A stretch of DNA of 55,755 bases, taken from Candidatus Aciduliprofundum sp. GTDB taxonomy: Archaea > Thermoplasmatota > Thermoplasmata > Thermoplasmatales > Aciduliprofundaceae. The stretch covers positions 1 to 55,755 of the forward strand of contig WAPW01000006.1 in the NCBI GenBank assembly GCA_015520565.1, read 5' to 3'. Of the stretch, positions 37,472 through 48,099 are shown piece by piece. Within the stretch, counting starts at the first letter, position 1, and every line of letters starts with the position of its first letter. The notes below the pieces were generated by a model, which searched no databases, was not told the DNA's origin, and was given only the letters and a program-made list of their open reading frames with translations. Both the position numbers and the translations under genes were made by a program.

Positions 37472-38739
37472 CCCACCCCAAAGTCAAAAAGTGTTGGAGC
37501 TCCACTTTTTCTATTTTCATCCACCTTTTTCTTCTCCTCTACTTTTTCCTCCCTCTCCTCAACTTTAACATTGTCAATTAACTCTTGCAATTTGCTTCGC
37601 AGCTCTCTTGAGAAATCATCCTTGCGCATTCCCTCGGGCTGCTTCTCTTTAAGAATATTGAATGCCCTCCTTGTCACATCAATTCCATATTTTGAAATCT
37701 TTTTAAACACCCCTTCTTCTATCTCTTCCTTGCTCTCTGCCACAACATTTATCCTTTCTCTTTCTTTGGTTGTAAGGGAGTAAGTGTTGAGAAGAACATC
37801 AATTGCCGTCTCTCTTATATTCTCCCTGATTGAATGAAAATCTATATCACCAACTTTTCCAGAACGAAGCTCTCCTTTAACTTTGAGAATAACAACTTGC
37901 CCGCTATAATCCTCCTTGGATAATTCTAAAAGCTCTTTATTCAACTCTTCCGCACTATATCCATCCGCTTTTATTACTCTTTTGTAAAATTTGCACACTT
38001 CTACTGGCACAAATCTGGGCTTGAAATCTTCAACCATGTAAAAACCACGCTCTTTCAAAATATCTAAATCGTTGTAAGTGGCACCGAATAAAGCTCCGGG
38101 ATATATCAATGGCTTCCCGTTCAGCTCGCTCTCTATCCTCTCGTGCAAATGGCCACCAGCATAGTAATCAAAGTCCTGAGGCAAGAGGGATTTGGGGAGT
38201 GCGTATCTATCTGGGATGTATGATGGTTTGAGCTCGCTTATGGTTGTATGAAAAACGAAGATTTTAGGATGCTCAATTCTCTCCAGATAATTTCTATCAA
38301 TGTGCTCAAAGTACTCAACCTCCTGAGCAGAACTCAAGCCGGAAATGCCAAGAATATTCACTCCTGTTGCATCTTTAACTGGTAGAATTCTCAATTTCCC
38401 ATCATAAACTTCATAATTCACGACCTTTTTGAAAAGGCCTGTAGAGCTCAAAACATCCAAGAGTGCGGTGGAGCCGGCGGAGAAGTCATGGGAGCCATAA
38501 ATTGCGTATATTCTTATTCCCCTATCAACCGCATTTTTTAAAATCTCAACGGCTCTTCTAACAATCTCCATATCTGGTATGGGATTGTGAAACAAATCCC
38601 CAGCAATAATTATGAAATCCACCTGCTCCTCTATACTCTTATGCACTGCAATTTCAAATGCCTTCAAATTCAATTCTTTTAACTTTGGATTCTTGCTAAA
38701 AGCGCCAAGATGCGCATCGGCAATATGTGCAAATTTCAT
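37468..38739 (-). CDS. mre11: DNA double-strand break repair nuclease Mre11
   Basis: MKFAHIADAHLG, IIAGDLFHNP, GSHDF, GGHLHER; start moved to 38739. Confidence 0.96.
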   Translation of the reverse strand: MKFAHIADAHLGAFSKNPKLKELNLKAFEIAVHKSIEEQVDFIIIAGDLFHNPIPDMEIVRRAVEILKNAVDRGIRIYAIYGSHDFSAGSTALLDVLSSTGLFKKVVNYEVYDGKLRILPVKDATGVNILGISGLSSAQEVEYFEHIDRNYLERIEHPKIFVFHTTISELKPSYIPDRYALPKSLLPQDFDYYAGGHLHERIESELNGKPLIYPGALFGATYNDLDILKERGFYMVEDFKPRFVPVEVCKFYKRVIKADGYSAEELNKELLELSKEDYSGQVVILKVKGELRSGKVGDIDFHSIRENIRETAIDVLLNTYSLTTKERERINVVAESKEEIEEGVFKKISKYGIDVTRRAFNILKEKQPEGMRKDDFSRELRSKLQELIDNVKVEEREEKVEEKKKVDENRKSGAPTLFDFGVG

Positions 38740-38806
38740 CGCCTCAAAGAAAGATTTGAGATATTTAAGAGTATCCACGAACCAATTTAGCTTTCTGGCA
38801 ATATTT

Positions 38807-39529
38807 TCAAAATTCCTGCGTTTTCAACTCGTGCATATCCGTCCACCCTAAGAGCGAGGGATGGCCGTAATATGCAGTCACTGTGAAGATGATTGTATGA
38901 GTTAGATTAAGAGAAAGAGAATCAAAAAGCTTAATCTCAATGGCAAAACTCACACCGTAGAAATCTGCATTTTTCTTATCTTTATTTACACCCACTAATT
39001 TGTGACCATATTCCCATTCATCCAACATCATGGTATCGTGACTATTTGGATATGTGCTTGGGCTCCTGTCATACCACAGATTTGCACCTCTAAATACATA
39101 AGTATCAACATAGGAGATACCTGTGTATTCATCTTCTTCCTTGCTTCCATAATCATATCTTATCACCAATTTCTGAAGTATATAATCCCCGCTCTGCCGC
39201 TCTGCATAGGCGGTGAGATTTGCCTTGATGATATCGTAACCTTCTGGATCATAGAAATAGCCTTTAAGGGTAGAATATAGATAAACATCAAAATATGCAT
39301 CTCTATTCTCAGCGCCCCCATGAAGATTCACCGAATCATTATCCTGCGCCGTGCGAATAAACACAAGGGTGCTATTCAACCTGGAAAAATCCACATCCGG
39401 TTTTTCCATCTCTTTCTCCGGTTTCCACCACTTCACCTTTGGCTGCGAGGCAAAATAGGCGCCTAAAAGAATGGCTATTACTATAATCACTCCAATTCCG
39501 ATTAGCAGAGCTTTCATTCTCTTACTCAT
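38807..39529 (-). CDS. Hypothetical membrane-anchored extracytoplasmic protein
   Basis: N-terminal TM anchor then soluble domain. Confidence 0.6.
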   Translation of the reverse strand: MSKRMKALLIGIGVIIVIAILLGAYFASQPKVKWWKPEKEMEKPDVDFSRLNSTLVFIRTAQDNDSVNLHGGAENRDAYFDVYLYSTLKGYFYDPEGYDIIKANLTAYAERQSGDYILQKLVIRYDYGSKEEDEYTGISYVDTYVFRGANLWYDRSPSTYPNSHDTMMLDEWEYGHKLVGVNKDKKNADFYGVSFAIEIKLFDSLSLNLTHTIIFTVTAYYGHPSLLGWTDMHELKTQEF

Positions 39530-39610
39530 TTCTATATGTATACTCTTCGCCCCATTTTAATTTTTAGATGCGAACGCAAAGGTTAATACCAATTTTCCCA
39601 TGCTTACACT

Positions 39611-41080
39611 ATGAGAGCACTCATTAGCGTTTCAGATAAATCAGGACTGGAAGATTTTGCAAAATTCTTAGCCCAGAAAGGATACGAAATAATCGCCACG
39701 GGAGGAACTAAAAGATTTTTGGAGGAAAGAGGAATAAGGGCAATCTCCGTGGAAGAAATAACGGGCTATCCTGAAATTTTGAATGGCAGGGTAAAGACAC
39801 TACATCCTGCAATCCATGGAGCAATTTTGGCTGAGAAGAATGAGGATTTGGATAAGTACAATCTCAAGGGCATTGATATGGTAGTTGTGAATCTTTACCC
39901 CTTTGAGAAGAATATAGGAAACGAGAGAGATATGATTGAGAATATTGACATTGGGGGCGTGGCCCTTCTAAGAGCAGCCGCCAAAAATTACAAGAGGGTG
40001 CTTGTAGTATCCTCACCTTCCCAGTACAAAGAGGTCATGGATGCAATGGAAAGAGGAGAAATAAATGAAGATTTCAGAAGAGAATATGCACTGGAGGCAT
40101 TTGCATTAACCGCCTCTTACGACAGCATAATTTACAATGCATTCTGGAACAAATTTTACGAGGGTATGCCAGAGCATTTCCTGTATCATTCAAAGAAAAA
40201 AATGGAGCTAAGATATGGGGAGAATCCGCACCAGAAGGGTGCGCTATATATGGATGGAAATGTAGAATGGGAGCAGTTGCATGGAAAAAAATTGTCCTTT
40301 AACAATCTATACGATATGGATGCCGCTTGGAACATTGTGATGGAATTTGATAGACCTGCAGTGGCCATAATAAAGCATACAAACCCATGCGGTGCAGCAT
40401 TGGGCGAAGATGTGAAAGAGGCCTATATGAAAGCTCTAAAGGGGGACCCAATATCCGCATACGGCAGCATAGTAGCTTCAAACAAAAAAGTGGATGGAGA
40501 GGCAGCAAAGGAGATGAAAAAATTGTTTATTGAAGTCCTAATTGCTCCTGATTTTACCCAAGATGCTTTAGAGATTTTAGAGAAGAAAAAGAATATAAGG
40601 ATAATAAAAGTCAAAAAATGGAAAAAAGAGGGGTGGAATTTGAGAAGAATAGATGGGGGAATCTTGGTTCAGAACTGGGACACAAAAAAATTGGATGAGG
40701 TAAAATGCGTATCTAAGAGAATGCCCAATGAGAATGAGATGCGTGATTTAATATTCGCTTGGAGCATTGTTAGGTATGTGAAAAGCAACGCAATAGTTTT
40801 TGCAAAGAATGAGGCATTGGTGGGTGTTGGCGCAGGGCAGATGAGCCGTGTAGATTCTGTAAAAATAGCAGCTATGAAGGCAGGTGATAGAGCTAAGGGT
40901 GCAGTTATGGCATCCGATGCATTCTTCCCATTCAGAGACGCAATAGATGAAGCAGCAAAGGTTGGAGTAACAGCCGTGATTCAGCCAGGGGGCTCAAAGA
41001 GGGACAAGGAGGTTATAGAGGCAATAGATGAGCACAATATGGCAATGCTATTCACAGGATTTAGAGTATTCAGGCATTGA
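39611..41080 (+). CDS. purH: Bifunctional AICAR formyltransferase/IMP cyclohydrolase PurH
   Basis: ALISVSDKSGLEDFAKFL, GGTKRFLEERGI, VVNLYPFEK, KHTNPCGAA. Confidence 0.97.
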   Translation: MRALISVSDKSGLEDFAKFLAQKGYEIIATGGTKRFLEERGIRAISVEEITGYPEILNGRVKTLHPAIHGAILAEKNEDLDKYNLKGIDMVVVNLYPFEKNIGNERDMIENIDIGGVALLRAAAKNYKRVLVVSSPSQYKEVMDAMERGEINEDFRREYALEAFALTASYDSIIYNAFWNKFYEGMPEHFLYHSKKKMELRYGENPHQKGALYMDGNVEWEQLHGKKLSFNNLYDMDAAWNIVMEFDRPAVAIIKHTNPCGAALGEDVKEAYMKALKGDPISAYGSIVASNKKVDGEAAKEMKKLFIEVLIAPDFTQDALEILEKKKNIRIIKVKKWKKEGWNLRRIDGGILVQNWDTKKLDEVKCVSKRMPNENEMRDLIFAWSIVRYVKSNAIVFAKNEALVGVGAGQMSRVDSVKIAAMKAGDRAKGAVMASDAFFPFRDAIDEAAKVGVTAVIQPGGSKRDKEVIEAIDEHNMAMLFTGFRVFRH

Positions 41081-41090
41081 GGTGACCAAT

Positions 41091-42251
41091 ATGTATTTGA
41101 CAAAAGAGGAAGAGAGAATTTTAGACGGAGAGTATGGGGAGAATTACGCAAAGATGATGAACATCCTTGTGAAGATTGGCGAAATTTACGGGGCAGATAA
41201 GCTTATACCAATAACATCCGCTCAATTATCTGGTGTATCATACAACACGATTGGTGATGCGGGCTTGCATTTCCTTAACTCCTTAAAAAATGTAAAAGTC
41301 GCAGTTAAAACAACATTAAATCCCCTAGCATTTGATGAGAGATACTTGGATGCTCTCCAAGTTGATGCTACACTATTTAAAAAACAGATGGAGATAATAA
41401 AAGCTTACAAAAATATGGGCGTTAAGACCACTGCCACTTGCACACCTTACTACTACGACAACATTCCAAAATTCGGAGAGCATATAGCTTGGGCCGAGAG
41501 CTCAGCAGTCATATATGCAAATTCAATTATAGGGGCAAGAACAAATAGAGAGGGTGCTGTAACAGCCCTAGCTTCTGCGATAATAGGCAAGACCCCAAAC
41601 TATGGACTTCATTTAGATGAAGAAAGAAAAGCAACGCACATAGTAGAATTAGATTTTCAACCAGAGGGAGAAGATTTTCCGCTAATAGGCCTGCACATAG
41701 GGAAGAAAGTTCAAGGTATACCATACCTGAAAATTAAGGGAGATAACGATGATTTCAAGCTAATGGGCGCAGCTATGGCCGCCTCTGGAAGCATAGCAAT
41801 GTACCATGTTGAGAATTTAACTCCTGAATACAAAAATGCAATCCAAGGAAATTTGGAGAGAATAGAAATAGAAAAAAATGAGATCGAAAAAATGAAAAAA
41901 AGTGTGGATGTAGAGCTGGTTGCAATAGGATGCCCTCATGTATCGCCCTCAGAGTTAAGAAAGATTGCAGAATTTGTAAAGGGAAAGAAAAAGAAGAGAG
42001 GTGTGGAATTTTGGGTTTTCGCTGCCAGAAGCGTCTGGGAAAATCACAAAGAGCTGATCAAAATAATAGAGAATTTTGGTGGTAAGGTTATGGTTGATAC
42101 CTGCGTTGTGGTTAGTAATGCGGGCAAGATATTCCACAAAATAGGAACTACATCTGGAAAAGCGGCATTCTACCTGAGCAAGGATAAATTTGGAGGAGCA
42201 GAAGTGGTTGTTAAAGATTTATATACTCTTTTACGGAGCGTGATAGAATGA
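41091..42251 (+). CDS. Aconitase X catalytic (large) subunit, probable phosphomevalonate dehydratase large subunit
   Basis: MYLTKEEERILDGEYGENYAKMMNIL...ITSAQLSGVSYNTIGDAGL; followed by DUF126 small subunit. Confidence 0.92.
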   Translation: MYLTKEEERILDGEYGENYAKMMNILVKIGEIYGADKLIPITSAQLSGVSYNTIGDAGLHFLNSLKNVKVAVKTTLNPLAFDERYLDALQVDATLFKKQMEIIKAYKNMGVKTTATCTPYYYDNIPKFGEHIAWAESSAVIYANSIIGARTNREGAVTALASAIIGKTPNYGLHLDEERKATHIVELDFQPEGEDFPLIGLHIGKKVQGIPYLKIKGDNDDFKLMGAAMAASGSIAMYHVENLTPEYKNAIQGNLERIEIEKNEIEKMKKSVDVELVAIGCPHVSPSELRKIAEFVKGKKKKRGVEFWVFAARSVWENHKELIKIIENFGGKVMVDTCVVVSNAGKIFHKIGTTSGKAAFYLSKDKFGGAEVVVKDLYTLLRSVIE

Positions 42252-42610
42252 TCTTAAAGGGAAGGAGCATAGTAGAGGGCTCTACGGAGGGAGAAGTAGT
42301 AAAATTTGATAAACCATTGGTAATTTTGAGCGATATTGACGAGAAAAAAGGGGAAATATTAGGAAGGGATATAAAGGGGAAAATCGTGGTATTTCCATGG
42401 GGTGCAGGAAGTACCGTGGGCTCATACACAATATACGGATTGAAGTATTATGGCAATTCACCAAAAGCATTCATTCTTAAAAAGGCAGAGACAATTGTTG
42501 CCGCAGGAGCAATAATAGCCAATATACCAACAGTGGACAAAATAGATATATCCAAGATAAGAGATGGAGCTCATGTAATCATTAGAAACAACGAGATTGA
42601 AATTAAATGA
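42248..42610 (+). CDS. Aconitase X swivel (DUF126, small) subunit, probable phosphomevalonate dehydratase small subunit
   Basis: GRSIVEGSTEGEVVKFDKPL...FPWGAGSTVGSYTIYGL. Confidence 0.92.
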   Translation: MILKGRSIVEGSTEGEVVKFDKPLVILSDIDEKKGEILGRDIKGKIVVFPWGAGSTVGSYTIYGLKYYGNSPKAFILKKAETIVAAGAIIANIPTVDKIDISKIRDGAHVIIRNNEIEIK

Positions 42611-45600
42611 TTATTTGACCTCTCCATCCACATACTTCATTATCTCGCCCATTTCAAAGGCCTCCAATTCTTCTATATTGAAGAACAAATAGGCCTCTTT
42701 CTCCTTTAATTTTTCTTTCATCTCGCCTATCATCTGAAGGAGCTTGTCAAGGCCATTTATAGCCAATAAGAGATCAAAGCAATCTACTATTATCAACTTT
42801 CCTCCTTTATCCAAGAATTTTAAAACACTGTCTTTTAACTTATCCAGCTCTTTTGGCTTTATTGTATTGCCAAAGGGTACATAAGAAATCCATAATGTCT
42901 CTACATTTTTAAGCTCGTATCTTTTCTTTATCTCCTCTGGGTCATCCTTTGTTATGAGCATTTTTCTCTCTTTCATTAAATCTTCTGGTATTCTATCCAT
43001 CATTTTATCAAGATCACCACGGAATAGGTATACATTTCCCTTCTTTATCCTTTTCTCTTCTATCTTCACCCTAATGGGAGCACCGCATCTTGGACAAAAA
43101 TCGTCCTCAGGAGCTAATTCTGCACCGCAGAATGGACAATACTCCTTATTTTTCTCCTTTTTAGGTTTGAAGGCAGTAGAATAAATATAATCAATAATAT
43201 CTCTAGCGAGATTAATTGGAATACCTGTAGTATCAGCTAGCTGCTCTGGATCTGCCTCCATCAAATCATATACGCTTCCATACCCCATATTAAAAAGCAG
43301 TTCTGCTCTAGCATCGTCAATACCTGGTATGCTTTTAAATGCCTTAATTACCCAACGCTTGAATAGGGGGTTTATTCCAATAGTAATTCTATATCCCATT
43401 ATGGGCCACTCAACAATGTATCCATATTCTGTATAGCTAAATTCAATATTTCTTGCCAAACATTTCTCTCTAATCTCATCATCATAGCCCCTTATCATTT
43501 TTATAGCTTCAGGATCTCCAGATATGCTCACATCAATCAGGTCATCAAAATCCATCTCAATATCCTTTCTCATAGAGTTAATTCTTCTTATAATTTCCCT
43601 TACCAATTTTATTCTCTGGGTTGTAGCATCCTGCTCACTTTGAATATAAATGTCTCCGTACTTAAATTCTATGTGCTTATAACCCTCGGGCACCTTTTTT
43701 ATGTACTTTATCATATTCGGAGTTATTTTTATGATGAAACCTTCAATTCCAAGAGTGTATCCTCCCTTCTCCATAGCATCTACTATTTCTTTCATATTTT
43801 TTCTGCGAAGTAAGAAAGCTATTTTAGGGGCCCAAGCCCTATAGGATGCGCTTATTTCTTCCATATTTGGCTCAATCTCTATTTCCATTTCATTCCATTC
43901 TTCAGTTACTTGAAATATTAGTATGTTTTCAACATTCAAAATCAACGGCTTTAAGGGTTCTATATCATCAGCATAGGGTGTTACAAACACGACTTTCTTC
44001 AAAGGTTCCCTTTTTGAAATGTGCATTTTCTCTCTATACTTTCTCAATATCCTCAAAAACTCTCTTAATATATCTATAACCTTCATTTCCTGAGTTTCCC
44101 CTACTTCTAAACTTAAATCCTCTATACCCAGCTTATTTAAATTCTCTTTGGCGAAGTTTGGCATATAAGGATAGAGCATAATGAGAGAATCTTTAATGGG
44201 CCCTAATACTAGTGGATTCTTTCTTTTTAGGGGTATATAAAAATGGGATATATCTTCCACTATATAATCATAAATAATTTGGAACATCTCGGATATTTTC
44301 CCTCCTTTACCCAATTCTCTTATTTGCAACTTTATCTGATTATTTTTCCACTCAAGCCACTCATCTATATCCTCATAGGTAGATGTTGCTCCATAAATGC
44401 TCACATATCTTACAATATTCTCAACAATATTCCTTAACTTCTGAACTTTTTTTAAATTAGATTGATTTATCTCACCCCTCCTTTGTAAGAGCAAAACTGC
44501 CCTTTTAACCTCATCAACCTCAGATGGAACTTTATGCGCTAAATAAATAGTTTTTATAAACAAGTTACGGTAATAAGCTTTTAGCACTCCTTCTAATAAA
44601 ATCTTAATGCGACTCCTTCTTTGATGTAAAAACATCAACGGAGAGGGTTCTTTAAAATTGTGAATATACGCTCCCAAAGCAGATAATTCAGGTTTTAATG
44701 CAAATCTCCTTTCCATTATGCTGCCACAAACAGGGCAATCTTTTATTTTAGAGCCATATTCTATATGACCACAATTAGGGCAATACAAAACAGGAAGTTT
44801 GTAACTACCCTCAGGTGAGGAGATATAAATTGTTTTTTTATTATCTTTCACAACCAAAGCGGGTACATACTCTTCCTTTAAAACATTCCCACATCTAGGG
44901 CATACCTTAATCGGTACCTCTCTTTCCTTAGAATATATAACTGAATATGAGGGTAATCTTCTTTTCAAAAGCCTAGCTTTTACATCGCCCCTTATTATAA
45001 ACTTGCATCTTCCTGAGCCCTTTACCACATAATTTTCAAAATCAAAATTTTCAAGCTCTTCAAAACTTACCTTCCTTATCCTATTTTTAGGCACTTCAAG
45101 CTCATTAATTAAGAAATCTTTTAGTTTGTAAGGAGCAAGCCATGTTTCACCCAGAAGCTCAACAAGAGCATATTTATCATCATAGCCCAAATACACTCCA
45201 ATGGGCTCCTCATCTTCATAAAAATCCCCAATAAAATAAATTCTCTTTCCTATTCTAACCTTAGCTATATTCTCCCTTACTACCCTTTTTATCTCCTTAA
45301 CTTGAGATTCATTATAATGCTCATCGCATTTCTCACAATAGTACATATTTATGCTCTTAACCTTTACTTTACCCTTTTCCAAGAGCTGTTTTAACAATTT
45401 ATCTATATCCCTTATAAACTCCTCACCTTCATAGATATTAGCATATGGAGCAATTTCCTTTAATTTACTTATATCGCTCTTGTTTAAAGAGTAAATTATA
45501 TAGTGAATATTGGCTGACTCATTAAAAATCTTAAAAAATTTATATATAAAATCATAATAGATAATCTCATCTAAAATAAATGGAGATAAGGCATCGTAAA

Positions 45601-45634
45601 TAGGATACGAATAAAAGTCCCGACTTTTTTCCAC
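42611..45634 (-). CDS. IleRS-derived pseudo-synthetase fused to HhH, zinc ribbon and DUF835-like domains (1007 aa)
   Basis: Segments collinear with archaeal IleRS (CEKCDEHYNESQVK ~ C..CetaLsdaEVE; YDYIVEDISHFYI ~ anticodon-binding FVvEDLSrWYI; SKREPLKKVVFV; VREIIRRINSMRKDIEMDFDD), but no HIGH or KMSKS. C-terminus has HhH, CPFCG..CPRCG ribbon and a DUF835-like domain. Confidence 0.8.
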   Translation of the reverse strand: MEKSRDFYSYPIYDALSPFILDEIIYYDFIYKFFKIFNESANIHYIIYSLNKSDISKLKEIAPYANIYEGEEFIRDIDKLLKQLLEKGKVKVKSINMYYCEKCDEHYNESQVKEIKRVVRENIAKVRIGKRIYFIGDFYEDEEPIGVYLGYDDKYALVELLGETWLAPYKLKDFLINELEVPKNRIRKVSFEELENFDFENYVVKGSGRCKFIIRGDVKARLLKRRLPSYSVIYSKEREVPIKVCPRCGNVLKEEYVPALVVKDNKKTIYISSPEGSYKLPVLYCPNCGHIEYGSKIKDCPVCGSIMERRFALKPELSALGAYIHNFKEPSPLMFLHQRRSRIKILLEGVLKAYYRNLFIKTIYLAHKVPSEVDEVKRAVLLLQRRGEINQSNLKKVQKLRNIVENIVRYVSIYGATSTYEDIDEWLEWKNNQIKLQIRELGKGGKISEMFQIIYDYIVEDISHFYIPLKRKNPLVLGPIKDSLIMLYPYMPNFAKENLNKLGIEDLSLEVGETQEMKVIDILREFLRILRKYREKMHISKREPLKKVVFVTPYADDIEPLKPLILNVENILIFQVTEEWNEMEIEIEPNMEEISASYRAWAPKIAFLLRRKNMKEIVDAMEKGGYTLGIEGFIIKITPNMIKYIKKVPEGYKHIEFKYGDIYIQSEQDATTQRIKLVREIIRRINSMRKDIEMDFDDLIDVSISGDPEAIKMIRGYDDEIREKCLARNIEFSYTEYGYIVEWPIMGYRITIGINPLFKRWVIKAFKSIPGIDDARAELLFNMGYGSVYDLMEADPEQLADTTGIPINLARDIIDYIYSTAFKPKKEKNKEYCPFCGAELAPEDDFCPRCGAPIRVKIEEKRIKKGNVYLFRGDLDKMMDRIPEDLMKERKMLITKDDPEEIKKRYELKNVETLWISYVPFGNTIKPKELDKLKDSVLKFLDKGGKLIIVDCFDLLLAINGLDKLLQMIGEMKEKLKEKEAYLFFNIEELEAFEMGEIMKYVDGEVK

Positions 45635-45717
45635 GAAAAGTATATTCTATTTCATAAATATATAATTATTGCCACCTCAAGAGATAAGGTATAAATAAAT
45701 AACTCCCATGCTACCTT

Positions 45718-47010
45718 ATGTTCCAGCACATATCCGATGTACTATCAGACGATTTCATAGGGAAAAAGGTTGCTCTACGAGGATGGATATACAGGAAGAG
45801 GAGAATGGGAAAAATAATATTTGTAGTTCTACGAGATTCTTCAGATATAATCCAATGTGTAGTGGAGAAGAAGAAAATAGGGAATGAAAAATTCAAAGAA
45901 TTGGATAAAGTGGGTGTGGAATCATCGTTGGAGATTAAAGGAGTTGTGAGAAAAGAGGAAAGAGCACCTACAGGGTATGAAGTGGATGTTAATGATATAA
46001 ATATTGTAGGTGCATCTTACCTTTTCCCCATTACGAAGGATAAAAGTGATGAATTTTTGCTAGATAACAGGCATTTATGGCTTAGAAGCAGGGAGATGAA
46101 TGCCATACTTAAAATCAGGCACACCGTATTTGGAGCCATACACGAGTTTTTCAGAGAGAATGGATATTACGAAGTTCAAGGACCTATATTCGTCACGGGA
46201 GCTGTTGAAGGCGGCTCTACATTATTTGAAGTCCCATACTTCGGAAAAAAAGCTTACTTGTCTCAAAGTGCCCAGTTCTACCTTGAAACCTTCATATTCT
46301 CATTGGAGAAAGTTTACACAATTGCGCCGAGCTTTAGGGCAGAGAAGAGTAGAACAAGGAGGCATTTGACAGAGTATTGGCATGCAGAGGGAGAGGTTGC
46401 TTGGTATCACAATGAGGATATGATGAGAAGTGAGGAAGAGCTAATAATGCACATAGTTCAAAAGGTTCTTGAAGAGAGAGAGAAAGAATTGAAATTTTTA
46501 AATAGGAATATAGAAATATTAAAAAATCTGGAAAAACCATTTATAAGGATGAAGTACCAGGAGCTCATAGAATTTGCACAGGAGAATGGAATAAATATAG
46601 AATACGGAGATGACTTAGGTGCAGATGAAGAAACTGCAATAACGAAGAAGTTTGATAAACCAATATTCGTGACACATTATCCCATAGAAATAAAGCCATT
46701 TTACCATAGACCTGATCCCAATAACCCAAGAGTTGTTCTGTGCCACGACCTTCTAGCCCCAGAGGGATACGGAGAAATAATTGGTGGAGGAGAGAGAATA
46801 TACAAATTAGATGTGCTTTTGAAGAGAATGGAAGATGAGGGTCTCGACCCAGAAGATTATTATTGGTATGTTGACTTGCGCAAGTATGGAAGCATCCCCC
46901 ATGCGGGATTTGGCTTAGGAGTTGACCGCCTTGTCTGGTGGCTTGCAGGTCTCTCTCATATAAAATATGCCATACCATATCCAAGAACAATTAGAAGAAC
47001 AAAACCATAA
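45718..47010 (+). CDS. asnS: Asparaginyl-tRNA synthetase
   Basis: OB-fold N-terminus (VALRGWIYRKRRMGKIIFVVLRDSSDIIQ), class II motifs 2 and 3 (FRAEKSRTRRHLTEYWHAEGE; GFGLGVDRLV). Confidence 0.92.
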   Translation: MFQHISDVLSDDFIGKKVALRGWIYRKRRMGKIIFVVLRDSSDIIQCVVEKKKIGNEKFKELDKVGVESSLEIKGVVRKEERAPTGYEVDVNDINIVGASYLFPITKDKSDEFLLDNRHLWLRSREMNAILKIRHTVFGAIHEFFRENGYYEVQGPIFVTGAVEGGSTLFEVPYFGKKAYLSQSAQFYLETFIFSLEKVYTIAPSFRAEKSRTRRHLTEYWHAEGEVAWYHNEDMMRSEEELIMHIVQKVLEEREKELKFLNRNIEILKNLEKPFIRMKYQELIEFAQENGINIEYGDDLGADEETAITKKFDKPIFVTHYPIEIKPFYHRPDPNNPRVVLCHDLLAPEGYGEIIGGGERIYKLDVLLKRMEDEGLDPEDYYWYVDLRKYGSIPHAGFGLGVDRLVWWLAGLSHIKYAIPYPRTIRRTKP

Positions 47011-47022
47011 AAAAGAGAAAAA

Positions 47023-48099
47023 TTAAGATTCTATTTTTTCTGCTTCTTCAATAACTTCTTTTGCCTCTTCTCCACTCTCAAGTTCTCCGGCAGCTAGTTG
47101 CTCTGCAAAGTGGCAAGCTACATAGTGCCCTGGCTCAACTTCCACAAGAGGTGGCTCCTTCACATCGCAAATACCCTTCTGTGCATAAGGGCAGCGAGGC
47201 CAGAATCTGCATCCAGGTGGAAGATTAATTGGGCTTGGTATTTCTCCCTTAATTTGCACCCTTCCATGCTTGTGGTCTGGATCTGGCACAGGAACTGCGG
47301 AAATAAGAGCTTTGGTATACGGATGCATTGGGTTAAACACAACTTCATCCGAATCGGCCATCTCTACTATTTTACCTAGATACATCACTGCCATCTTATC
47401 GGACATGTATCTAGAAACTGCTATATCGTGCGTGATGAAAAGATAAGGTATATTGTATTTGTCTCTTAAATCAAGCATTAAATTCATAACTCCAGCGCGA
47501 ATTGATACATCAAGCATTGAAACAGGCTCATCTGCCACTATGAATTTAGGCCTTAGAACTAATGCTCTAGCAATTGCAACTCTCTGCCTCTGACCTCCAC
47601 TCATCTCATGAGGATACCTATCCAAGTACTCTTCAGCAGGTCTTAATTCTGCATCTTCAAGTGCCTTAATAACCATTTCCACACGCTCATCGTAGCTCTC
47701 ACCAATTCCATGTATGAGGAGAGGCTCCATCACTGTTTTTTCTACCGTAAATCTTGGATTTAATGACTCATAAGGATCCTGGAATATCATCTGCACATTT
47801 CTTCTGTAATTTTTTAATTCTTTACCCTTCAAAGTTGCAATATCCTGACCTTCAAATAGTATATTGCCCTCCGTGGGATCTTCAAGCCTTGTAAGCAATC
47901 TTCCCGTTGTTGTCTTACCGCAGCCAGATTCTCCCACTAGACCTAATATCTCTCCACTATGAATATCAAAGCTAATTCCATCTACAGCTTTCACATAAAT
48001 TGGTTTACCCCATATCTTGAACATTCCGGTATGAAGCTCAAAGTACTTCTTAAGATTTCTCACCTTAATAATTACCTCTCTATTATCCTCATCACTCAT
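47023..48099 (-). CDS. Oligopeptide/dipeptide ABC transporter ATP-binding protein (OppF-like)
   Basis: [27 protein letters not shown]-terminal [15 protein letters not shown] Opp-type motif; start moved to 48099. Confidence 0.93.
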   Translation of the reverse strand: MSDEDNREVIIKVRNLKKYFELHTGMFKIWGKPIYVKAVDGISFDIHSGEILGLVGESGCGKTTTGRLLTRLEDPTEGNILFEGQDIATLKGKELKNYRRNVQMIFQDPYESLNPRFTVEKTVMEPLLIHGIGESYDERVEMVIKALEDAELRPAEEYLDRYPHEMSGGQRQRVAIARALVLRPKFIVADEPVSMLDVSIRAGVMNLMLDLRDKYNIPYLFITHDIAVSRYMSDKMAVMYLGKIVEMADSDEVVFNPMHPYTKALISAVPVPDPDHKHGRVQIKGEIPSPINLPPGCRFWPRCPYAQKGICDVKEPPLVEVEPGHYVACHFAEQLAAGELESGEEAKEVIEEAEKIES

